A DNA stretch of 59,274 nt from an uncultured Clostridia bacterium (GTDB lineage: Bacteria; Bacillota; Clostridia; UBA1381). Numbering within the stretch: position 1 is the first letter of the stretch; every line of letters begins with the position of its first letter. Location: contig CAKSJF010000004.1 of the NCBI GenBank assembly GCA_934462945.1, positions 1 to 59,274 on the forward strand. Reading direction: 5' to 3'. This document shows positions 49,043 through 57,435 of this stretch, in pieces. The notes under the pieces were generated by a model. It made no database searches. It worked only from the letters and a program-made list of their open reading frames with translations, and was not told the origin of the DNA. Both the position numbers and the translations under genes were made by a program.

Positions 49043-50281
49043 ATGAAACAATTGATCATTATCGGCGGCGGACCTGCCGGCATGAGTGCGGCGGTTGCAG
49101 CTTATGAGGCAGGAATCCGTGATCTTTTGATTATCGAGAGAGATGCGCATCTGGGCGGAATTTTGCAGCAGTGCATTCATAACGGTTTTGGACTGCACCA
49201 ATTCGGTGAGGAACTGACCGGACCGGAATACGCTTACCGCTATGTAGAAAAGGTACGCGAGTATCAGATTCCTTATCTTTTAGAAACGATGGTGTTAAGC
49301 ATTTCCGAGAATCGGACGGTTACGGCAATCAATCGGGAACGGGGAATTTTTACACTGGATGCCGGCGCTGTGATTTTAGCCATGGGATGCCGGGAACGTC
49401 CGCGCGGCGCATTAAATATTGCAGGCACACGTCCGGCAGGAATCTACAGCGCCGGAACAGCGCAAAAACTGGTGAACCAAAAGGGATGCCTCCCCGGAAA
49501 GGATGTTGTGATCTTAGGTTCCGGTGATATAGGCTTGATTATGGCGCGGAGAATGACCTTAGAGGGCGCAAGGGTGCATGCAGTCTGTGAGCTGATGCCC
49601 TATTCAGGCGGATTGGCGCGGAATATTGAGCAGTGCCTGCACGATTTTGATATTCCGCTCAAGCTTTCGCATACCGTTGTCAATATTCACGGAAAGGAAC
49701 GGATTACCGGTGTGACGGTTGCTGAGGTAGATCAGAACCGTAAGCCGATTCCTGGCACGGAGGAAGAAATCCCCTGCGACACACTGCTCCTTTCGGTGGG
49801 GTTGATTCCGGAAAATGAATTGAGCAGAGACGCCGGCATTTCGTTAGATCCTATCACCGGCGGCGCCCTGGTCGATCAGGATCGGGAAACCGACATTCCC
49901 GGAGTGTTTGCGTGCGGAAATGTTCTGCATGTGCATGATTTGGTGGACTTTGTTTCGGAGGAGGCTGCGCTCGCCGGACGTGCCGCCGCAGAATACATAA
50001 CTTCAGGGGAGCAGGAGCAATGCCGGATTCCGCTGGAAACAGACGGAAACGTCCGCTACACAGTTCCGCAGAGAATCACAAAATATAAGGATGTTGCAGT
50101 CTTTTTCCGCGTCAGCCGCGTATTTACAAACGCGCGCCTTGTTGTAACAGACGGAGAACGCCTGATCGCAGAAAAGAAACTCCGAAAGGCAGTGCCGGGA
50201 GAAATGAACCGTTTCTTGTTAAAGGCAGATCAGCTGACCGGTGCAAAAGCAATTAAATTTTCATTGGAGGAATCGGTATGA
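49043..50281 (+). CDS. FAD/NAD(P)-dependent oxidoreductase, partner of the GlpA-like enzyme
   Basis: 412 residues. Two Rossmann folds: FAD site GGGPAGMSAAVAAYEAGI near residue 8 and NAD site ILGSGDIGLIMARRM near 155. The stretch ERDAHLGGILQQCIHNGFGL followed by TGPEYAYRY is characteristic of this partner family. ATG directly after AGGAGCGGTAA at the end of the preceding gene, and ATGA overlap with the following DUF1667 gene, so the three proteins are probably made in equal amounts and form a complex. Confidence 0.88.
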   Translation: MKQLIIIGGGPAGMSAAVAAYEAGIRDLLIIERDAHLGGILQQCIHNGFGLHQFGEELTGPEYAYRYVEKVREYQIPYLLETMVLSISENRTVTAINRERGIFTLDAGAVILAMGCRERPRGALNIAGTRPAGIYSAGTAQKLVNQKGCLPGKDVVILGSGDIGLIMARRMTLEGARVHAVCELMPYSGGLARNIEQCLHDFDIPLKLSHTVVNIHGKERITGVTVAEVDQNRKPIPGTEEEIPCDTLLLSVGLIPENELSRDAGISLDPITGGALVDQDRETDIPGVFACGNVLHVHDLVDFVSEEAALAGRAAAEYITSGEQEQCRIPLETDGNVRYTVPQRITKYKDVAVFFRVSRVFTNARLVVTDGERLIAEKKLRKAVPGEMNRFLLKADQLTGAKAIKFSLEESV

Positions 50282-50625
50282 AACGAAATTTAACTTGTAT
50301 TATTTGTCCGATGGGATGTCAGCTTTGTGTAACACTTGATCAGGGAAAGGTTTTAGAGGTGTCCGGAAACAGCTGTCCGCGCGGTGCGGAATATGCAAAA
50401 AATGAGTGTACCCATCCGATGCGGACGGTGACTTCGACCGTTCGGTCGGAATATGGATCAAGAATTCCGGTCAAAACCGACCGTCCGATTCCAAAGGAGC
50501 ATGTTTTAGACTGTATGGCGGTAATTAAAAAACTGACGGTCAAAACACCGGTAAAGCCGGGGGACATTCTGTTTGAAAATCTTTATGGGAGTAACCTGGT
50601 GGCAACAGCGGAGGTTTTCGTATGA
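50278..50625 (+). CDS. DUF1667 cysteine-rich protein
   Basis: 115 residues. Four cysteines in the N-terminal region (CIICPMGCQLCVTLD and SCPRGAEYAKNEC) resemble the Fe-S-binding start of molybdopterin oxidoreductases; the rest (HPMRTVTSTVRSEYGSRIP) is characteristic of DUF1667. The family always accompanies the two flavoproteins seen here, so it is likely an electron-transfer or scaffold subunit. Start overlaps the previous stop (ATGA). Confidence 0.88.
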   Translation: MKRNLTCIICPMGCQLCVTLDQGKVLEVSGNSCPRGAEYAKNECTHPMRTVTSTVRSEYGSRIPVKTDRPIPKEHVLDCMAVIKKLTVKTPVKPGDILFENLYGSNLVATAEVFV

Positions 50626-51419
50626 ATCTGCAAGAGAAAAAGCTGTTTTTATTGGATATGGACGGAACAATTTATTTAGATCAGACCCTGTTTGCGGGAA
50701 CGATTGATTTTTTGTCTGCCGTCCGGAAAAACGGAGGACGGTATCTGTTTCTTACCAATAATTCCTCCAAAAGCACAAGCGCATATATTGAAAAGCTTTC
50801 AAACATGGGAGTTTTTACAAGCAGGGAGGATTATCTGACCTCAACTGATGCGCTGATTCAGTTTCTTGCCCAAAAGCAATATCATCATATATATGCATTT
50901 GGAACAGCGTCGTTCCGGGAACAGCTCCGGCTTGCCGGATTCCCGGTTACGACGGAGGTTTCGGAGGATATTGACTGTCTGTGTATCGGCTTTGATACAG
51001 AGTTAACGTTTCAAAAGCTGGAGGATGCCTGTATTCTCTTAAACCGGGGCGTAGATTTTATCGCGACAAATCCGGACTGGGTCTGCCCCACTTGGTACGG
51101 ATTTGTCCCGGACTGCGGCTCGGTGTCGGAAATGCTGTTCCGTGCAACCGGCAGACGACCGAGATTTATCGGAAAACCGGAGCCGGAAATGCCACTTCTT
51201 GCGATTTCTAAATTCGGATTTCAAAAGGAGGATGCCGTTTTGATCGGTGACCGTTTGTATACAGACATTGCATGCGGTGTGAATGCCGGGATTAGCACAA
51301 TTTTGGTGCTAAGCGGAGAAACAAACACGGAAGATCTGAAAAAGAGCGACATTCAGCCGGAGGCAGTTTATCCGGATATACAAACAATATTCGAAGATTA
51401 TACCAAAAATCCTGCATAG
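50622..51419 (+). CDS. HAD-superfamily phosphatase, NagD/AraL type
   Basis: 265 residues. Motif I DMDGT is at about 13-17 (LFLLDMDGTIYLDQTLF), motif II in FLTNNSSKS, motif III K in FIGKPEPEM and motif IV GDRLYTDI. Members hydrolyse sugar, polyol or nucleotide phosphates. Coupled to the DUF1667 gene by ATGA overlap. Being in the same operon suggests it acts on glycerol phosphate, phosphoglycolate or a related compound. The terminator at 51405-51441 begins within its last codons. Confidence 0.9.
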   Translation: MNLQEKKLFLLDMDGTIYLDQTLFAGTIDFLSAVRKNGGRYLFLTNNSSKSTSAYIEKLSNMGVFTSREDYLTSTDALIQFLAQKQYHHIYAFGTASFREQLRLAGFPVTTEVSEDIDCLCIGFDTELTFQKLEDACILLNRGVDFIATNPDWVCPTWYGFVPDCGSVSEMLFRATGRRPRFIGKPEPEMPLLAISKFGFQKEDAVLIGDRLYTDIACGVNAGISTILVLSGETNTEDLKKSDIQPEAVYPDIQTIFEDYTKNPA

Positions 51420-51441
51420 CTTTGTTCTATGCAGGATTTTT
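51405..51441. terminator. Bidirectional terminator between convergent operons
   Basis: AAAATCCTGCATAG pairs with CTATGCAGGATTTT around a short loop, with A- and T-tracts on both sides. It overlaps the stop codon of the HAD gene and also ends the rseC-type gene on the minus strand. Confidence 0.9.
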
Positions 51442-51443
51442 GG

Positions 51444-51839
51444 TTATAGAATTTTTGTCATATGCGGTGTATAATTTTTGTTTTTCTTTTTTGACCAATG
51501 GCGGATGATCAGAAAGCAGGCTGCCGCTAAAAAAAGTCCGGCGAGAATGCAGAAATTTTCCGGTGTACCGAAATAGCAGCACAGAAAATAGGCAAGGAAG
51601 AAACAAACAAGCGGCAGAATATAGACGAGAAAAGCCGCCTGATAAACCTTTTTTGTGTTCAGTTCTATTTCAATGGTATCTCCGGGCTTTGCGCCGAGCG
51701 TGTTTGTCACGGTCACCTCTGCTGTCTGATAAGGGCATGCACCGCAGCTGGCACAGTTGCCGCCGCAGGCAGACTGCCGCGTCAGCCGGACGGTTGCCGT
51801 TTCTTCTGTTGCCTGTATCACCTTTCCGGTCTCTTTCAT
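51444..51839 (-). CDS. RseC/MucC-like SoxR-reducing system protein
   Basis: 131 residues. N-terminal region with a cysteine cluster (SACGGNCASCGACPYQTAEV) that could bind an Fe-S cluster or metal, then two transmembrane helices (AAFLVYILPLVCFFLAYFLC and CILAGLFLAAACFLII). The RseC family works with Rnf-type complexes in redox sensing; the rnf operon begins 3.3 kb away on the opposite strand. Its start overlaps the recN stop (ATGA). Confidence 0.88.
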   Translation of the reverse strand: MKETGKVIQATEETATVRLTRQSACGGNCASCGACPYQTAEVTVTNTLGAKPGDTIEIELNTKKVYQAAFLVYILPLVCFFLAYFLCCYFGTPENFCILAGLFLAAACFLIIRHWSKKKNKNYTPHMTKIL

Positions 51840-53494
51840 TTCCGATACCCCTCTATCATTTCTCTGGCATGATCTAAAGAAAGCTCTGTAATATGATCCC
51901 CGTCAATAATTCTCGCCAATTCGCGGACGCGCTCCTCCGGACTAAGCCTGGTAAGCTTTGTGGCGGTGCGGTCGTTTTCGCTTTGCTTTTCCACGCGGAA
52001 GTGGGAATCTGCTGCCGCCGCAAGCTGCGGCTGATGGCTGATACAGATGACCTGTTTTGTTTTTCCTAACAGGGAAAGCTTTTTTGCAATCTTTTTGGCT
52101 GCGCTTCCCGAAACACCGGTATCAATTTCATCAAAAATTAAAGTGTCCACCGAATCAGCATCGGCAAGAATCACCTTTATAGCCAGCATAATTCTGGAAA
52201 GCTCGCCGCCGGATGCAATTTTTTCAAGCGGCTGCTCTGCTTCGCCCGGATTTGTCTGAATCAGGAATACCACATGATCTGCGCCCTCTTTAGTATATTC
52301 TCCGGGTTCTGCTAAAATGCGCACCCGTGCGTTTTTCATGTCTAAGTCGGAAAGCTCTGCTGTGATGTCCCGGCTTAAGATTTCTGCGGCATGCGTTCTG
52401 GTTTTTCGGAGTGCTTCAGCGGCTTTTTCCAGCTCCTTTTCCAAAGCGCGGTTTTGTTCCTCTAATTCCTTTAGCCGTTCATCGGAATTGGTCAGATCGG
52501 AAAGTTCCTTTTCCGCCTGCGCCAGGTAAGAGATGGCAGCGGATTCGTCTCCGCCGTATTTCCGTTTCATCCGGTAGATCACGTCCAGCCGTTCTTCAAT
52601 TTCGTTCAAACGCTGTTCGTCATAGCCAAGTCCGTCATTTTTTGCAGAAATTTCTTCTGCAATGTCGGCAATCATGTACCGGCAGTCCTCAATTTTCTGA
52701 AACCATTCGGAAAACTGATCCTCAAATTCACAAATTTCCTCTAATGCCTTAGCTGCCATGCTAAGCTTATCATATGCCGGAGCTTCTGTATCTCCGTATA
52801 GATCGCCATAGGCCTCTCCCAGACTTTGCGCGATTTTCTCGCCGTTTTGCAGAAGTCTTTGTTCATCCTTTAAATCTGACTCCTCGCCCGGCTGTAAATT
52901 TGCCGCCTGCAATTCCTGTACCTGATATTGCAGAAGATCAATCCGGGAAAGGCGCTCCTGCTCATTCATGCTGCATGCGGCAATGTCCTTTTCCAGAGCA
53001 CGCTTTTTTTGGTAGATCTCCTGGTATGCCGTCTTTTCTTTTCCGTTTTTTGCATATGCGTCTAAAAGCGCCGTCTGACGTTTTGTATCCAATAAAGCAG
53101 TAGAATCCTGCTGTCCGTGCAGATCAATCAATTCTTTGCTGATTTCCCGTAGTGTGCTTTGCAGGCACATCATGCCGTTTGCGCGGCAAAGACTTTTTCC
53201 GTCTGCGGAAAGTTCCCGGCTTAAAAGCAAATATTCCCCCTCCGGAATCCCCAGTTCGGAAAGCTTTTCAGAAAGGCTATCCGGAATGGTGAATGCCGCC
53301 TGCACCACTGCCTTTTTTTCGCCGTGCCGAACCAACCCCTTGTTTGCCCGGTTTCCCAAAATCAAGCCGACCGCGTCTAAAATGATGGACTTTCCTGCGC
53401 CGGTTTCTCCGGTTAAAACAGTCATGCCTGCACTAAGCGGAAAGTGGAGCTGTTCAATTAAGGCAATATTCTGAATATCCAGCTGTTCCAGCAT
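51836..53494 (-). CDS. recN: DNA repair protein RecN
   Basis: 552 residues, SMC-like ATPase for double-strand-break repair. The start is ATG 53494 (MLEQLDIQNIALIEQLHF), eight bases after AGAGGG; an upstream in-frame GTG overlaps that site. Walker A GETGAGKS, long central coiled coil, and C-terminal signature/Walker B (ASGGELSRIMLAIKVILA, then LIFDEIDTGVSGSAAKKIAK) are intact. argR-recN is a conserved Firmicutes pair. Confidence 0.95.
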   Translation of the reverse strand: MLEQLDIQNIALIEQLHFPLSAGMTVLTGETGAGKSIILDAVGLILGNRANKGLVRHGEKKAVVQAAFTIPDSLSEKLSELGIPEGEYLLLSRELSADGKSLCRANGMMCLQSTLREISKELIDLHGQQDSTALLDTKRQTALLDAYAKNGKEKTAYQEIYQKKRALEKDIAACSMNEQERLSRIDLLQYQVQELQAANLQPGEESDLKDEQRLLQNGEKIAQSLGEAYGDLYGDTEAPAYDKLSMAAKALEEICEFEDQFSEWFQKIEDCRYMIADIAEEISAKNDGLGYDEQRLNEIEERLDVIYRMKRKYGGDESAAISYLAQAEKELSDLTNSDERLKELEEQNRALEKELEKAAEALRKTRTHAAEILSRDITAELSDLDMKNARVRILAEPGEYTKEGADHVVFLIQTNPGEAEQPLEKIASGGELSRIMLAIKVILADADSVDTLIFDEIDTGVSGSAAKKIAKKLSLLGKTKQVICISHQPQLAAAADSHFRVEKQSENDRTATKLTRLSPEERVRELARIIDGDHITELSLDHAREMIEGYRK

Positions 53495-53495
53495 G

Positions 53496-53954
53496 TTATT
53501 CACCCTCTCCGTGAATCATATTTTTTAAACGTTTTGTCATCGCCTCTGCCTTTTCGTCGTTTGCCATCACGATCAAAATGGTATCGTCTCCGGCAATCGA
53601 GCCTAAAAATTCCTTTGCAAATAAGCCGTCTAAGGTTGCGGCAACGGCGGGCGCCATGCCGGCAAAGGTACGGACAACAATGGTGTGGTGTGCACAGTCG
53701 ATATGAACTACCGCCTTTGCAAACATGCCTAATTGCTGGGGAACGTCTCCCCCTTGCGTGCCGGACATGGCATAGCAGTAGCCGCCGTCTGCTGACGGAA
53801 CTTTTACCAGTCCAAGCTCCTTAATGTCGCGGGAGACGGTTGCCTGGGTCACATTATATCCGCTTGCCCGGAGCGCCTCTGTCAGCTGTTCCTGCGTTTT
53901 GATTTCCGATTCCCGGATGATCTTAAAAATCCGGGCATGTCTTTTCTGTTTCAT
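53496..53954 (-). CDS. argR: Arginine repressor ArgR
   Basis: 152 residues from ATG 53954 (MKQKRHARIFKIIRESEI). The N-terminal winged helix (TQEQLTEALRASGYNVTQAT, VSRDIKELGLVKV) and the C-terminal arginine-binding core with GDDTILIV are typical. The ribosome binding site AAAGGA is about 13 nt upstream, longer than usual. Its stop is one base from the recN start. Upstream lies the 105-nt inverted-repeat element. Confidence 0.92.
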   Translation of the reverse strand: MKQKRHARIFKIIRESEIKTQEQLTEALRASGYNVTQATVSRDIKELGLVKVPSADGGYCYAMSGTQGGDVPQQLGMFAKAVVHIDCAHHTIVVRTFAGMAPAVAATLDGLFAKEFLGSIAGDDTILIVMANDEKAEAMTKRLKNMIHGEGE

Positions 53955-53995
53955 TTTTATAATTATTCCTTTCTGTGCTGTCAGGCACAAAACTT

Positions 53996-54100
53996 AAGTC
54001 TGAAAAAAATCGCTCAGAGTGCGGCTTTGAAGCGAGTGGTGCTGTACGTCGGTACCGCCCCGAGCAAAAAGTTGTGCTATGGGCGATTTTCTTCAGACTT
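53996..54100. repeat. 105-nt inverted-repeat element between nadK and argR
   Basis: The ends are 18-nt inverted repeats with one mismatch: AAGTCTGAAAAAAATCGC (53996-54013) and GCGATTTTCTTCAGACTT (54083-54100). The 69-nt middle is GC-richer and holds smaller dyads (TCGCT/AGCGA; the palindrome CGGTACCG). It may be a MITE-like or REP-type insertion or a structured RNA in the nadK-argR transcript. No target duplication is clear and no second copy was noticed in the window. Confidence 0.6.
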
Positions 54101-54111
54101 TTACCTCTTTT

Positions 54112-54942
54112 TTAAGAAAGTTTTTGTTTTAACGTGTCGTAAAAGGACTGCGTACCCATGCGGATTAAGGGGATTGTTTTTTCAGATTTTGTAATTTCCA
54201 CAAAGTCGCCGCTCTCGATCCTTTCCCGCACCTTGCCGTCAATTGTCACGTCTGCCTGCCGGTTTCCGTCCTCCTGCAAACAAAGCCGGATCACCTTTTG
54301 CGGATTTAAAAGCGCCGGACGGCTGGAGAGACGGTGGGCGCAGATCGGCGTTGCAATAAATAATTCCATGGTCGGATCAGCAACCGGGCCGCCGGCAGAA
54401 AGCGAATAGCCGGTAGAGCCGGTGGGGGTGGAAATGATCAGTCCGTCTGCAATATAGGCATTCATTTTCTCATTGTTGCAGAATAGGTCAATGGAGATCA
54501 TCTGCGCATCCGGCTTTGAAAGAACTAAGTCATTCAGAGCAATATAAGAAGAAATGTTCTCATCCTTTCGGACGCAGATGTTTAAAAGCATCCGGTTTTC
54601 AATCCGGTAATCTCCGGATAAAAGCCGGTTGACGGCATGCTGAATATCCTCTGCCTCAATCTCGGTCATAAAGCCGATCGTTCCGAGATTGATGCCCATA
54701 ATCGGAATGTTCCCGGCGGCACAAGGTTCTGCGGCTTGCAGAATTGTGCCGTCTCCGCCCAGCACAATCACAGCGTCTGCCTCGCTGAATAAATCCTCAC
54801 CTAAAAACACAGCCGGAAGTCCGCTTTCTGAAAAGTCCCGGCTCATAAAAATCTCTGCTTTTCCGGAAAGCGTCTCTAACAGAATTTTTGTAGCACGCAA
54901 GCCAATATCCTTTGTGTGGTTTGGAATGACCGCGATTTTCAT
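54112..54942 (-). CDS. nadK: NAD kinase
   Basis: 276 residues. Phosphorylates NAD to NADP. The GGDGT motif lies in VIVLGGDGTILQAAEPCAAG and the conserved NDLV / GSTGYSLSAGGP segments follow (LNDLVLSKPDAQM; TPTGSTGYSLSAGGPV). ATG after AGGGAGGG. It heads the minus-strand group nadK-argR-recN-rseC behind the promoter at 55016-55044; the inverted-repeat element lies between it and argR. Confidence 0.95.
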   Translation of the reverse strand: MKIAVIPNHTKDIGLRATKILLETLSGKAEIFMSRDFSESGLPAVFLGEDLFSEADAVIVLGGDGTILQAAEPCAAGNIPIMGINLGTIGFMTEIEAEDIQHAVNRLLSGDYRIENRMLLNICVRKDENISSYIALNDLVLSKPDAQMISIDLFCNNEKMNAYIADGLIISTPTGSTGYSLSAGGPVADPTMELFIATPICAHRLSSRPALLNPQKVIRLCLQEDGNRQADVTIDGKVRERIESGDFVEITKSEKTIPLIRMGTQSFYDTLKQKLS

Positions 54943-55015
54943 TTTGAAACCCTCCCTGTAAAACTACTTCTAATTTAAAAAAAAGTCCATAGATATAGAA
55001 TGTATATTTATACAT

Positions 55016-55044
55016 ATTATACACGATTTTTTCTCTTTTTTCAA
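55016..55044 (-). promoter_or_regulatory. Promoter of nadK
   Basis: On the minus strand TTGAAA (55039-55044), a 17-nt spacer and TATAAT (55016-55021). The end of the spacer and -10 (ATCGTGTATAAT) match the sigma-gene promoter at 1507-1535. Confidence 0.78.
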
Positions 55045-55082
55045 CACCTTTTTGAAAATAAAAACAGGATGTGCAAAAATTC

Positions 55083-55111
55083 TTGATTTGGTGTAGGATT
55101 TGTGGTATACT
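55083..55111 (+). promoter_or_regulatory. Promoter of the rnf operon
   Basis: TTGATT (55083-55088), a 17-nt spacer ending in TGG and TATACT (55106-55111): an extended -10 promoter 49 nt before rnfC. Confidence 0.75.
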
Positions 55112-55122
55112 ATTAATAAATA

Positions 55123-55141
55123 TCTGCACATGTTGTGCAGA
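55123..55141 (+). promoter_or_regulatory. Operator-like dyad at the rnf start site
   Basis: A perfect 8-bp inverted repeat TCTGCACA-TGT-TGTGCAGA lies 11-29 nt after the -10 box and before the rnfC ribosome binding site. It could be a repressor site or a 5' mRNA hairpin. It does not match the Rex consensus. Confidence 0.5.
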
Positions 55142-55159
55142 ATCAGGAAAGGATGATGA

Positions 55160-56476
55160 ATGATGCTTCGCACCTTTAAAGGCGGATTGCATATTGATGA
55201 TCATAAAACGATTACCAATCAGATCCCAATCAAAAAAATTCCCGGTGCGCCGATCCATATTTACCCCCTCCAGCAGCATATCGGAGCGCCGCTGGAAGTA
55301 TTGGTCAAACCGGGCGATCGCGTTCTTGCCGGACAAAAAATTGCTGATTCCGACGCATTTGTCAGTGCGCCGATTCATGCCTCAATCTCCGGCACAGTCA
55401 AAGAAATCAAACCCCATCTGCATCCCTCCGGCGCAATGGTGACCTCCGTTTTTGTGGAAAACGATTTTCAGAACGAGATTTCTCCGGAGGTCTGTCCGAA
55501 AAATCCGGAGCGGATGACCAGGGAGGAAATGCTTTTCGTTGTCCGGAATGCAGGGATTGTCGGCATGGGCGGTGCAGGCTTTCCGACCCATGTGAAGCTT
55601 TCTCCGCCAAAGGATAAAACGATTACCCATGTCATTGTCAACGGGGCAGAGTGCGAGCCGTATCTCACTTCGGATCACCGCCGCATGTTAGAGTCTCCGG
55701 AGGAGGTTTTAGGCGGTTTAAAAATTGCAATGAAGATTTTAGGTCTTTCCGAGGGCTGGGTCGGCATTGAGGCAAATAAGCCGGATGCGATTTCAAAAAT
55801 GGAAGAAACGAAGGATGCGAATATACATATTGTACCGCTGAAAACCAAATATCCGCAGGGTGCAGAAAAACAGCTGATCTACGCGGTTACGCGCCGTCAG
55901 GTACCCGCCGGAGGATTGCCGGCAGATGCCGGAGCAATCGTTTTAAATGTCGATACCGCAACGGCGATTTATCGTGCATTTGCAACCGGAATGCCGCTTT
56001 GTGAGCGGATTATTACCATGTCCGGAGACTGCTATCAGACCCCTTGTAACCTTGCCGCGCCGATCGGTGTGCCGTTTTCCCATCTTGTGGAGCAGGCAGG
56101 CGGTTTTTCAAAAGAACCGAAACGGCTGATTATGGGCGGCCCGATGATGGGAATGGCACAGTATTCTCTGGATGTGCCGGTGATTAAAACAACCTCCTGT
56201 CTCTTAGCATTGTCAGAGGTAGAAATCGGATATGACCAGGATTCCCCCTGCATCCGGTGCGGAAAATGCGTGGATCACTGTCCGATGCATTTGATGCCGC
56301 TTTATTTGAGTAAGTTCGCAGCGGCAGGAGATTTGGAAAAAGCAGAAAAATATCATATTTTAGATTGTATGGAATGCGGCGTCTGTTCGTATCTCTGCCC
56401 CGGAAAACAAAGTCCGTTGCAGAATATCAGAATTGCAAAGCAGCAGATTTTAGAAAACAAAAGGAGGAAAAAGTGA
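55160..56476 (+). CDS. rnfC: Rnf complex subunit C
   Basis: 438 residues. Peripheral NADH/ferredoxin-side subunit of the Rnf complex, which couples ferredoxin oxidation by NAD+ to Na+ or H+ export. Two [4Fe-4S] sites are at the C terminus: CIRCGKCVDHCP and CMECGVCSYLCP. The FMN/NADH-binding fold lies in the middle (GGAGFPTHVKLSPPKDKTI; NGAECEPYLTSDHRRM). Two start codons (55160, 55163) are adjacent; the ribosome binding site AAAGGA fits either. Its stop overlaps the rnfD start. Confidence 0.95.
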   Translation: MMLRTFKGGLHIDDHKTITNQIPIKKIPGAPIHIYPLQQHIGAPLEVLVKPGDRVLAGQKIADSDAFVSAPIHASISGTVKEIKPHLHPSGAMVTSVFVENDFQNEISPEVCPKNPERMTREEMLFVVRNAGIVGMGGAGFPTHVKLSPPKDKTITHVIVNGAECEPYLTSDHRRMLESPEEVLGGLKIAMKILGLSEGWVGIEANKPDAISKMEETKDANIHIVPLKTKYPQGAEKQLIYAVTRRQVPAGGLPADAGAIVLNVDTATAIYRAFATGMPLCERIITMSGDCYQTPCNLAAPIGVPFSHLVEQAGGFSKEPKRLIMGGPMMGMAQYSLDVPVIKTTSCLLALSEVEIGYDQDSPCIRCGKCVDHCPMHLMPLYLSKFAAAGDLEKAEKYHILDCMECGVCSYLCPGKQSPLQNIRIAKQQILENKRRKK

Positions 56477-57435
56477 TGCAGTTAACAATGTCATCCTCAC
56501 CGCATGTCCACACAAGGGAATCCATTTCGTCCATCATGCTGGATGTGCTGATCGCGCTTATGCCGGCGGCGCTTGCAGGAATTTACTTTTTTGGCTACCG
56601 GGCAAGCCTTGTCCTTCTGACAGCGGTTGCGGCATGTCTTTTGTCGGAGTATGCGTATGAGAAAATTATGAAAAAACCGGTCACAGTACGGGATCTTTCC
56701 GCGGTTGTGACAGGCGTTTTGTTAGGTTTAAATATGCCGCCCTCCGTTCCGCTTTGGATGGTTGTTGCCGGAAGTGCGTTTGCTATGATTTTAGTCAAGC
56801 AGCTCTACGGAGGCTTAGGTAAAAACTTTATGAATCCGGCTTTAGCGGCGCGGTGCTTTATGCTGATCGCCTGGCCGTCTGCCATGACCACCTTTCATGA
56901 GGCAAAGGGAAGCCTGGATGCTGTTTCCTCTGCCACACCGCTGGCGGTTCTAAAGGGTATCAGCGAGGGAGCGCTTCCCAGTCTTTCTGATTCACTGATC
57001 GGCAGAACAGCCGGCTGTATCGGCGAAACCTCGGCGGTTTTGCTTTTGCTTGGATTCTTGTATTTGCTGATTAGAAAGGTTGTCCGTATCCGAATTCCGG
57101 CGGCAATGCTCGGAAGCTTTGCGGTTTTAACCTATTTCTTCGGAAACAACACCACCGAATATTCACAGAGTGTGTTCACGCTGATGCATCTCGTAAACGG
57201 CGGTCTGCTCTTAGGTGCGTTCTTTATGGCAACCGATTATGTCACCACACCTACCACAAGGGAGGGTCAGATTGTGTTTGGACTTGGCTGCGGTATTTTA
57301 ACGTTTGTGATCCGGCGCTTTGGCGGCTATCCGGAGGGAACGTCTTTTGCCATTCTTCTGATGAATGTGGCTGCGCCGTTAATCGAGTCATCCTTCATAC
57401 CCAAAACGTTCGGGGAGGTAAAGAAAAATGCTTAA
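56476..57435 (+). CDS. rnfD: Rnf complex subunit D
   Basis: 319 residues from ATG 56476 (MQLTMSSSPHVHTRESISSI), in TGATG overlap with rnfC; AAAGGAGG lies inside the end of rnfC. Integral membrane subunit with about eight helices. The covalent FMN attachment threonine is in LDAVSSATPLAVLKG. Closely packed operon: rnfG starts inside its last codons. Confidence 0.95.
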   Translation: MQLTMSSSPHVHTRESISSIMLDVLIALMPAALAGIYFFGYRASLVLLTAVAACLLSEYAYEKIMKKPVTVRDLSAVVTGVLLGLNMPPSVPLWMVVAGSAFAMILVKQLYGGLGKNFMNPALAARCFMLIAWPSAMTTFHEAKGSLDAVSSATPLAVLKGISEGALPSLSDSLIGRTAGCIGETSAVLLLLGFLYLLIRKVVRIRIPAAMLGSFAVLTYFFGNNTTEYSQSVFTLMHLVNGGLLLGAFFMATDYVTTPTTREGQIVFGLGCGILTFVIRRFGGYPEGTSFAILLMNVAAPLIESSFIPKTFGEVKKNA

